From assembly GCA_051294375.1 (NCBI GenBank), contig CM119263.1, forward strand, positions 16,408,532-16,472,531: 64,000 nt of DNA, written 5' to 3'. Below the pieces are notes generated by a model, which worked only from the letters and a program-made list of their open reading frames with translations, ran no database searches and was not told where the DNA came from. Shown here one piece after another: positions 1-12,500 of the stretch. This DNA comes from Paraspadella gotoi. Taxonomy: Eukaryota > Chaetognatha. The translations under genes and the position numbers were made by a program. The number at the start of each line of letters is the position of its first letter. Position 1 is the first letter of the stretch.

Positions 1-638
1 ATTTTTTTTCTCAAACGCTCTCGTGGAAATCGATGAAACCTGAAATTTTTTTTTTTTTCGAATGTGATGGATGAAAATAAAATCTGTCGAAAGTTCACAG
101 TAAATCGGACGAATAAGAAAAGAAAGAAATAAAGTAGAAAAAATATAAGAAAAAGTTTAAGGAACAGAATGTAAGAAGCGAGCAGGAAAAGAGAGAGAAT
201 AAGAGGGAGTGGGGAAAAGAGCAAAAGGGAGGAAAATAAAAAGGGAGGAAGAAGACAAGAAGAAGGCAAAGAAAAGGAGAGTGGGGCACTCAAAAAAAGA
301 AGAGAGAAAAAATGAGAAAAAATAAAAAGAAGAGACGACAAAAAACGTCACTGGAGACAATGTGAATCTGGAAATAGGATTTTTCGATTGAGAGGAACCG
401 GAACGATACTGAGATGTTTAGGTAGATAAACATTGAGACGGACGAAGAGACAGCCTGTCACGCGGCGGTCGGATAGAAGGAAAGATATAAGAATAGATGG
501 AAGGATAGATTGAAATGCAATCGATGGCCCCGTTGAATTTAATGTCGATGTAGGAATTGAATGTAAGGAGATGCGAAGAGGAAAGATATTCAAAAGAAAA
601 TATAAAACAGCGAGCACAAATACAAACTAGTTAAAGTG
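1..638. other. Intergenic, purine-rich, no gene seen
   Basis: This stretch is A- and G-rich on the plus strand. Its only open frames are low-complexity Phe/Ser/Leu runs on the minus strand, which result from the purine bias. No splice-supported exon, RNA gene or transposon end was recognised. Confidence 0.6.
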
Positions 639-827
639 GAGAGAGGGAGAGAGAGAGAGAGAGAGAGAGATAGGAAAAGAAGAAAAATAGAGGGGAAGCC
701 AGAGTTTGGGAATTCCATTGATAGCATAGATCATGTAGTCGACGGGAAAGACGGAAATTCAGGGTTTGTTCCGACCAAAAAGACGGAGGAGAGAAATAAA
801 GATGGGGGAAGAGAGAGAGAGAGAAGA

Positions 828-862
<35 letters not shown>

Positions 863-926
863 GAGAGAGCAGAGAGGATGGGAGAGAGAGAGAGATGAGA
901 GAGAAAAGAGAAGAGGAGGAAGAGAG

Positions 927-957
<31 letters not shown>

Positions 958-975
958 GGAAGAGAGAAGAGGAAT
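639..975. repeat. Interrupted (GA)n tract
   Basis: GA dinucleotide runs at about 639-671 and 808-975 are interrupted by a short unique segment and by GAGAGGA variants. Both strands give long but meaningless Arg/Glu or Ser/Leu frames here. Confidence 0.9.
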
Positions 976-1610
976 AAGCCGAAGGAGAATATCCGAAAAA
1001 CGATAATGCAGCGATAAAGGCGAAATTAAATTAAACCTGATAAAATTGTAAAAATAAGTTTTGTTGCAAAAAAAAAATTTAGTTTTCGCAGAAACGAAAA
1101 ATTAGAACAAATTCAGAGAGACAGAAAAGATAAACATGACTTTAAACTGATCAATTAGTTGTTGTTATTAATGTGGTCTCTGAGACAAGCAACATGGTCC
1201 CAAGTACTGGTCATTTGGTCAGTAGATTCTTTTTAATTATTCTTGTCGCCTCTTTTCGTTCCTCGTCGGCTTCGGTTCTTCCTTCTCCTTAACTGTGGAA
1301 TCGCCTCCGCTTCTTATCTCTGCCTTTTGAAGTTTCTTTCCTTCCCTTTCCTTGTTTCCTCCATCCATTCTCTTTTTCCATTTTCTCTCTTTTTGTTTCC
1401 TCAAGTCCTTTTCTTACTCCCCTCTTGGTCACGACCTCCACGTTTAATGTTTCTAGTAGAGTTATAAGAATTAATTTGCTGAGGATCGTGTTTGACGGAC
1501 GTATCTGGACTGAATGAATGGAAGATTCGGAGTTTGGTAACAAAGACGAAGATATTGTGATGGGATGGATTTCAAGACGACGTTAATTAAATGAAGGAGG
1601 GGAGAAGGAG

Positions 1611-1663
<53 letters not shown>

Positions 1664-1786
1664 AGAAGGAGAGAGAGAAAGGAGAGGGAGCACGCTCTCC
1701 AAGACGAATCTGATATCCGCTAATTTATTCATCAAAAAGTCGCGGAAATGACTTATTTTTCCATTTGGAAAGAATTCGAGTCGAAT
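965..1786. repeat. First copy of an approximately 0.8-kb direct duplication
   Basis: The segment matches 1843-2622 in the same order. Shared landmarks are an 'aatatccgaa..acgataatg' start, a block with 'cctcgtcggcttcggttct', a (GA)n tract and a 'cgcggaaatgactt' end. The copies differ by many one-base indels, and a 25-N gap (1787-1811) plus (GA)n separates them. This looks like unmerged haplotypes or a gap-filling product. Confidence 0.8.
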
Positions 1787-1811
1787 NNNNNNNNNNNNNN
1801 NNNNNNNNNNN
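1787..1811. other. Assembly gap of exactly 25 N
   Basis: Twenty-five N lie between the two copies of the 0.8-kb duplication. The same fixed length recurs at 39269, 43225, 47247 and 59283, so it is a placeholder and not a measured size. Confidence 0.95.
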
Positions 1812-1842
<31 letters not shown>

Positions 1843-1848
<6 letters not shown>

Positions 1849-2431
1849 AACCAGAGGGGAATATCCGAACGATAATGGACGAAAAGGAAATTAAATTAAA
1901 CTGATAAAATTTAAAGAAATTTAGTTTTTGCAAAAAAAAATTTAGTTTTCGGCAGAACGAAAAATTAGAACAAATTCAGAGGAGAGAAAAGAATTAAACA
2001 TGACTTTAAACTGATCATTTTGTTGGTTATTATTTTGGTTCTGAGACCAACGCAACTATGGTCCCAAGTTACTGGTCATTGGTCAGTAGTCATCTTTTTA
2101 ATTTCTTTCGCCTTTTCGTTCCTCGTCGGCTTCGGTTCTCCTTCTCCTTAACTGTGGAACCGCCTCCGCTTCTTTCTCTGCCTTTTGAAGTTTCTTTCCT
2201 TCCCTTTCCTTTTTCCTCCATCCATCCTTTTTCCATTTTTTCTCTTTTTGTTCCCAAGTCCTTTCCTTACTTCCCCTCTTGGTCACACCCTCACGTTTTC
2301 ATGACCGAGTTAAGAAATTAATTTTGTCTGAGGACGGATTGACGGACGGACGGATGAATGAATGGAGATTCGGGAGGTAGCAAAGACGAGATATTGGATG
2401 GATGGATTTAAGAGCGACGTAATTAATGAAG

Positions 2432-2527
<96 letters not shown>

Positions 2528-2622
2528 CGAGCAAGCTCTCCAATGACGAATCTGATATCCGCTAATTACTCATCAAAAATTCGCGGAAATGACTTTTTTT
2601 TCCATTTGGAAAATTCGAGTCT
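1843..2622. repeat. Second copy of the 0.8-kb direct duplication
   Basis: This is the counterpart of 965-1786, about 5% shorter. It contains a (GA)n tract at about 2431-2529. No coding exon is recognisable in either copy. Confidence 0.8.
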
Positions 2623-3148
2623 GATCAGTGATTAATTTGGAAAAAAAGAAAAAAAAGAAACTCGATTTCCAGAAAACGAAAAAGAAAAAAGAGATGAATG
2701 GAAATTTGCCGGCAGGTGGCAGTCGAGGTGGAAGTGTCGGTGGCGGTGTGGCAAGTGGCAACGCGAGAGTGTGTGCGTAGCGTGGTGTCGAAGGCTGAGA
2801 TATGTGACGCTGGCGAAGGATAAAGATTTTGGCAGCGTTGACGTTAGTCACAGACGGAGTGACGTCGGAGTTCTAATGAGTTGTTTGGCTCGAGACCTCA
2901 ACTTGGAGGCGGCGAGTGGCGGCGTTGATGTTGGGCGGAGAAGAAGAGACGCCAACGCTAAACCGAAGAGATAGGATTTTATTTATTAAAACTAAAACTA
3001 AAGCGATTACCGCTAATAGGCTTTTATAGCTTGTTTATTGAAAACTGTATTTTAAAAAAAATATAAAAAGAGAGTAAAGCGGGTAAAAAAATTATTGATC
3101 TTGATTTGCGAAATTTGACTTTCGATTGAAGTTAGAGAGGAAAGAACA
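2623..3148. other. Intergenic, no gene seen
   Basis: A G-rich patch at about 2700-2960 (GGTGGC/GGAGGC-like) gives short Gly/Arg/Val frames without splice support, followed by AT-rich DNA. Nothing else was recognised. Confidence 0.5.
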
Positions 3149-3200
3149 ATTACGCAATACGCATTACGCAATACGCAATACGCAATACGCAATTACGCAT
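3149..3200. repeat. Heptamer tandem repeat (TACGCAA)n
   Basis: About seven head-to-tail copies of TACGCAA/TACGCAT, some with an extra T. Confidence 0.85.
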
Positions 3201-3518
3201 GTCCCGACCACAGACCGGGTTTCAAAAATTTTAGTGTTCCGGTCAAATAAAAAATAGTTGAGCAAGGATATATGGGAAGGATACTTGTGGATAGAGAACG
3301 GGAGGGATAGTGTACGGGAAGGAAAGGGAAAAATAGAGGGAATGGAAGAGGAAAGAGCAGGAATGAGAAAGAAAGGCAAAGGGAAAAAAAGAAAAAAAGG
3401 GGAGAGAGAATATAGTATCTCCGTGTATTCAGAATTTCTTAACCCTGAAAATCCAATTTGAGATGAGACGATTTATTTTTGGTCGAAGAAAAAAGTCAGG
3501 TCAGGCGAAACAACGAGA

Positions 3519-3897
3519 GACCGACCGACCGACCGACCGACCGACCGACCGACCGACCGACGCCCGACCGACCGACCGACCCCGACCGACCGTCCGTCCC
3601 CGATCGCCACAACCGCCGACCGATCGACCGATCGACCGACGATCGATCGACTCGACCGATCAGACGACCGACTCGACCGACCGACCGACCGACCGACCGA
3701 CCGACCGACCGAACCGACCGACCGACGACCGATGCGACCGACCGATCGACCGACCGACCGACCGACGATCGACCGATCGATCGATCGACCGATCGACCGA
3801 TCGATCGATCGATCGTCGACCGATCGACCGATCGACCGACCGACCGACCGACGACCGACCGACCGACCGACCGACCGACCGACCGACCGACCGACCT
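3519..3897. repeat. (GACC)n / (CGAT) tetranucleotide array
   Basis: Nearly continuous GACC units with interspersed GATC/CGAT variants run for about 380 bp. All frames stay open because no stop can form, giving spurious Pro-Thr-Asp-Arg proteins on plus and Val-Gly-Arg-Ser on minus. The array is not coding. Confidence 0.95.
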
Positions 3898-5655
3898 CTT
3901 CGACTTTCTCTCTCGTTCGTCTTCATTTCCTCGCGATTATTTTCAAAGACAACAGGGAGGGCAAGGCGGCAAGAGGGCCGAGTTTCAAAGAGAAATATTT
4001 ATATTAATATTTTTTGTATGTAACTCTTAAGTCACGTTTCAGATTGCATTTCACTAACCACTTTTGTACTACTATTAATTTACTTTAATCTAATTTAAAT
4101 ATGATGATATTTATCCCAATATGAAAAGCTTGAATGTAATATAATATAATCAAGCAGCGTCTTTTTTCCATCAATTTTTGAGAGGCTGAGCCGAAGTTGT
4201 TTTGGATGGAACTGCGGTTCTCTGTCGTTTATCTTATCCGCCATCTCGGTTCGGTCTTTATCGGTCGCTATTTGAATCCGAGGCGTGTGTCGCCATGGTA
4301 ACGAGCGGAGAGAGGAACGGCGACGAAAAAATGTAGTTTGGAAACCAAAGTGTCGGCGAAACGATTTGGAGTTTGGATAAAAATCGAAATTGAAAAAAAA
4401 AAACGAAGCTATCTTTTGATAGCGACACTTTTTATCGTTAAGCGGTCAGGACGGGCGAAAACAGAAATAGTAACATTAATTTCATTCAGTTTCTCGTTCC
4501 TTTTCCTATTTTGCCTTTTTTTCCTTTTTCTGGTTCCATTTCCTCTTTTGTTTTTCTCTTCGTGTGCACACCCCCCCAACGCTCCCCCCTTTTTCCCCGC
4601 TTGCTTTTCCCCAGAGTCTTTTGCCCTCTTGACCCTCGATTACTTTCCATTTTCTCCTTCCCCGCTCGTTTGGCGGCGCTGATGCTGACGCCGACGCTGA
4701 CGCTGACGCTGGCGGAAGTAAAGCGGCGAACGTCACAGGCCGTTGTTGTTGTTCATTTGTCCAACGGGGAGAGGTCCGGCGAAATAGGAAGACGTTGTTG
4801 TTACAGCTGGCAACTCGGGTCTTCGTCGTCTTCGCTGCCCTTCGTCGTCGTCTTCGTCGTCGTCGTCCCGTCGAGCCCTCGCCAAAAGTGAAAAAAAAAA
4901 AGCGCGGGTTTAATTTTGTTGGCGCCTCGGCGGAAACGAGGTCGACGTTACAGGAGGTGAAAAACGTGTCTCTCTCTCCCCTTCTCCGACCGCAGCGCCC
5001 CCTTCACAAAAAAAAAAAAAAAATTGTCGAGTCAATGGTTAGGAAGAATGTGGGGAAATCAGTGAAAGAGTTTTTTTTATTAGGAAAAGAAAAAGAGAAA
5101 GGAAAGAGGAGAATTAAACGGGCGAAGCTGAAGAAAAGTCAAGGGCGGGAAAAAGCGGTGAAGCGTGAATGGCCGATGAGGCTGACGACGATGTGTCACT
5201 TGGACTTTCAAATGGAAATAAGAGCGGGCCACTCGGCGCGCCGTTCAGGGGTCGTCAAGAAGTAATTTAATTAAATTATTAAAGGGACGGAGGAATTATT
5301 GACGGAGGTGTCGTTTATTGTTAAACGAAAACGTTGATTGTATGGATTTCAAATTAGTACAAGCTCCCTCGCGATTTCGCTGCTATCAAGCAATCATCAC
5401 CGGATAAAGATTGTAAATGCGACGGAAGTTTGCGAAGGGAAAGAAAAATGAAGGAAATTGAAAAAAAAAAAGCGAAATAAAATCGAAAAACTATTAGTTT
5501 GTTATTTTCTTTCTTTTTTTTTTTTAGTTATCGTCGACGGAATTACAAATCTTTGCCAAGACTTCGCCATTTCAGATTTTTTACAGATTTTTTATCTTTT
5601 TGTCGATCTCAACCAATTTCTTCTCTTCGTTAATAAAAATTTTAAAAACATTCTG

Positions 5656-5658
<3 letters not shown>
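3898..5658. other. Intergenic, possible promoter region, no gene established
   Basis: AT-rich DNA surrounds a more GC-rich island at about 4600-4990 containing a short CTGACG tandem (4679-4712) and CGTCGT runs. Open frames of 114-156 codons exist at 4338-5265, but they are Lys/Ser/Val low-complexity and overlap each other, so I do not call a gene. An X-box-like site lies at 4289-4302. Confidence 0.45.
4289..4302. promoter_or_regulatory. X-box-like palindrome (RFX site candidate)
   Basis: GTCGCCATGGTAAC differs at two positions from the symmetric X-box GTTGCCATGGCAAC bound by RFX factors, and both half-sites and the 2-bp spacing are kept. No downstream gene is established nearby, so function is inferred only from the motif. 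Confidence 0.35.

Positions 5659-5754
<96 letters not shown>
5659..5754. repeat. (ATT)n microsatellite, about 32 units
   Basis: An uninterrupted TTA/ATT trinucleotide run with no imperfect units. Confidence 0.97.
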
Positions 5755-5988
5755 TGAACTTTTTATGTTTTTTTTCCTTTTCCAGTTTAATCAGTATATG
5801 ATTTCTTTAACGTCCTAGAATTTTATTTTTTTCACAAGCGGAATAATTCGTCGATACAGAAAGAGAGACAGGCAGACAGAAAGGCAGACAGACGCTCAGA
5901 CCAGAAAGATTTTCATTGAGCCTCAATGAGCCTCAATATAATCCGAGACTAAAAACTTTTTCTCGTAAAATCATTAGCGCCGCTTCTA

Positions 5989-8789
<2,801 letters not shown>

Positions 8790-8790
8790 C

Positions 8791-8793
<3 letters not shown>

Positions 8794-8871
<78 letters not shown>
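8794..8871. repeat. (CT)n microsatellite
   Basis: About 39 CT units upstream of the channel gene. Confidence 0.95.
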
Positions 8872-8875
<4 letters not shown>

Positions 8876-9412
8876 TCAATTTTCGCTCTCAACTGATTTT
8901 TATTTTTCCTGACTTTCCTCTTAAAAGCAAAACCGTTGATTGGGGACGTGGATGACTTCAACAACAACGATAACAACAACAGATGCAAAAACTATAACAA
9001 CAACGACAAATAATCGAAGCGTCGTTGTTGCCTGGAATATCTCTGTCAATACCATTGATTATATTTACTAAAATAGTGATATTTTGATCTAGTGTAAATA
9101 TTAAATAATAAACAACTAATTTTCTCGACATAGTTAACCCAATTTAAGGAAAAGAGTTTGGAAGACGAAAAACTCGATATCCTAAATCTTTTTACTTCGT
9201 CAGACTAAAAAACCCGAATATCCTCAAATTATTCAAATAATTATATTCCTTTAACTTGGAACTTTTCGTGACCTCCCTTGAAAATCGGGAAGCATGCCCA
9301 AAAAAGGTGATCTCTGAATGTGGTCGTGATGATTATTAAGCCGCTGACGACGAGGACGATGATGTTAATGATGGTGAAAATTACAATAACGATTACGACT
9401 CCAAATGAATCA
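8872..9412. other. 5' flank of the channel gene
   Basis: It contains an AAC/ACA-rich patch (8960-9010) and AT-rich DNA. The reading frame of the first recognised exon stays open upstream to at least the ATG at 9329, so the true start or a further 5' exon may lie here. Confidence 0.4.
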
Positions 9413-9590
9413 ATGCAATGGTCCACCGTCTCCCCAGATAAAAGTCTTCGCACACAATTCCTTTTCGAACTTCGTCACTGGGCCGAGTTCACCTCCGTCG
9501 TGGGACCCAAGGCCGTGTACTACACTCACGGCCTAATTCCGCTGCAGACGATTTGGATCATTTGTTTCGCCATTGCCGCCGCCATGGTCG
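9413..9590 (+). CDS. Channel exon 1: N-terminus and TM1
   Basis: The exon encodes the cytosolic N-terminus and a hydrophobic TM1 (TIWIICFAIAAAMV). It ends at a GTCAGT donor in phase 1 and joins 9728 (V-W-L-Y-V). In ASIC-type channels a His-Gly pair sits 16 residues before the first TM1 Trp. Here that position reads Val-Gly (SVVGPK), and a separate His-Gly lies nine residues further on. Confidence 0.8.
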
Positions 9591-12500
9591 GTCAGTTAGT
9601 CAGTCAATGCACGATTCTTTTTCTGAGTGATTCTTTTGTTCAAAACGTAACCAGAAAGAATTCTAAAATTAATCCGATGAAAATAATCTATGAAATGACG
9701 AAATAAACTATTTTCTTCGCCCGTTAGTCTGGCTGTACGTGCGCGATTATCAAAAGTACGCATCGTACGCGACGAGGGTAACGTCACAGGACAGTGAGGA
9801 CAAAAATTCGCTTCTCTTTCCTCTGGTGACAATTTGTCCTCTCAATCCCGTCGACTACATCCAAGACAAACCGGGATCGTCTCACGTCGATCACACAAAT
9901 GTGAACAAACTCGTGAGATGAAAGTCGAAAAAAAAATGGAGATAAAGCGAGTCGCTATCCAAAATCAGGCTATGCTTTTAAAATTGGGTAAAGTCTTCAA
10001 GGAACAACTTCAGTACGTCGTCACCAACCAAATCACCGTCACGAAGGCAGCGTCACGTTTCCAGAAGTCAGTTAAAACGTGTGAAAATAAAATGTGTCGG
10101 GGAAGTAGAAAGTAAGAATGTCGATATGGAGATGTGAGATTCAAGTTAAGATTGAATTTATTAGTTATGCATTGAATAGAATAATCCTTTTTTAGATTTT
10201 CTAGCCTCCTGTTTGGGTGTGTTTAAACTTAAAAAAAAAAAAGGACAACAACAATAACAATAACAATAAAAAAACATTGCGGCTTATTTGAACAGAGTTT
10301 GCAAAAGTTATTTCGATGCCAACATCTGCGGATTGACGCAATTCGATCCGACGAGGACATACGGACGCGTTCCCAACGAACCTGATCACGTCGCGGATAA
10401 AATTACAGGTAGATTGAATCACATTTTATTCAATCACTTTGTCGCGATCTCCTTTAATATACGTTCATTTATTGCGTTGTAAATACAAGGACTGAAGAGA
10501 CAGTAATTATTGTTATATGTTAGTGACAGAACCGTTCAATTTATGCAGTCCCTGAGCTTCAGATCAGACTGTGACAACGTGTTACAGGCGACCCGTCCCA
10601 CTTAATTGCAAGGCGACCGCCGGGCTAGAACCCCGGACTTTTGGGTAGGGAGGCAACTGACTTGCCTCCGGCACCAATGGTTACTGATGAACGTTTGTTG
10701 GATTTTAGTCCACCATAAGACATTCAATCTGTAAATAATAAAACACGGCGTCTATGTCGATTCTGTTTTTTTTTTTACCGTAGTAATTTAAGTTTTTTCC
10801 CAATACGGAACTTATCAGGAGTGACGTCGCTTCGCAGCGCCTTCCTCCGAATATTCAATTACATCATCGCCACTCGGATCGATTCCGAAATAGAGTGGCT
10901 GTCGAGATCCGTCGTGTCTCAACTCTTGATCAGGTCGCCTAATTGATTTATCTATCGATGGATAGATTGGCCAATGGCCATCGCTCTTGTGTAAAAATGT
11001 ATGTCTTGTTTATTTTAGTTGCTCATTCAACGGCTACAAATGTTCGCCGCGCAACTTCAAAAGGATAAGAAGTCTCCGATACGGAATGTGCTATCAATTT
11101 CACAATCCCAACTCCAAGAATAAGTAAATAGAAATGAAATGGGGTGTCTTCCATCGCGCTCTCTCTCTCTCCCTCTCCCTCTATTCCTCTTTCTTTCTCA
11201 GACATGGATGGACGTCCGGCTACAGAACAACGAACGCTCAACCGGGAATGCCTTTCGGCTTAAAGTTGGATCTCTTCTCCGCTCAGGAAAGTCGAATCAT
11301 CCGTCCACCCTTTGATCACCCCAACGTTGCATCGCTCTACCTCCAACCACCTCGTCTCCACCCTCTTCACCTCGACCCTGCACTCTCGACTCCTTTCAGG
11401 AATCGAGCCTGCGCTTCTTCGAGGACGATTCCGGATTCATCATCAGCATCCACGAGGCGGGCAGCTCCGCTTCCTTCGATCACAACGCCGTCCAGGTTTT
11501 TTTTTTTTTTTTCTAGGCTGACCCTTTCCTCTCCATCTCCCTCTTTGTAAACCGATCATTGACAGACATAATTCGATTCCGGTTTTACTGACTTCGCCTC
11601 ACCCACTCCTCAGGTTCCGCGCGGAGAAATAACCACCATCACAATCAAGGAAAACGACTTCGAAGCCTGTAATCTAGTCGAGTGCGCGCCTTGCCTTCCG
11701 AACAAGGTGAGGGGATGCGGCGATCGTTAGGTGGGGGGCGGGGCTAATTGGTGCCTTCATCTGGAGGAAGGGAAAAGAAAATAGTGAAAAGAAGGCAAAG
11801 CGAACGTTCGAATGATAAAAGGGGAGAGAGGAAAGGATATCGAAGGCGAAGGGGCGAATGTTTATTAAGGCGTAGTAAAATTCCTAAGTTTAACTTTAAT
11901 TAAAATTATAAAAGTGAGGAACGAACAACATTATACTTATGAACATTTATGTATAAAAAAAATTTATAATAAATTTTACAATTTACGCAGTAGGCCATAT
12001 TTATACTAGTACTAAACCAATAAATGTTAAAATTTCAAAACAGTTTTTTCCAAGATTTTTTTGCAGATTTGGATTCGTCATAAAAAGTTGATAATAAGAA
12101 ATATAACTCTTTTTGAAAAATTCTTTTATTAAGTGGGTCAAAAATTAAAAAAGGCTATATTTTAAGCTGAAAATTAACTTTTTATATATTAAATATAGTT
12201 TTTTAAATTTTTAACCCATTTAATGAAAGAATTTTTAAAAATGATTTATATTTTCTTTTATCAACTTTTGATGAGGAATTCACATCTGCCAGCAAAATTA
12301 AGAAAAGCCTAATTAGAAATTTTTCGATTTTATAAGGATAGTACTATATATAAATATAGCCTACTGCGAAAATTAGAAAACATAAAATTAATTTTTTTTA
12401 CAAATTAATGTTCACTGATGGTATGTTGTTCATAATTGACTTTTAGAATTATCGTATGTAACTTTCACTACGCCTTAATGTTTATTGGTTAAGCCAATCT

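Noticed and set aside
3149-3200. CRISPR-like array or telomeric repeat
   Set aside because: The units are 7 bp with no spacers and not a known telomere motif, and the genome is animal. No CRISPR array exists in the window.
3463-4023. 186-codon open frame of Pro-Thr-Asp-Arg repeats
   Set aside because: All frames on both strands are open because (GACC)n contains no stop. There is no other coding evidence.
4511-5265. Overlapping 126- and 156-codon frames
   Set aside because: They are low-complexity Val/Ser/Lys stretches from CGTCGT and poly-A tracts, with no domain and no conserved splice sites.
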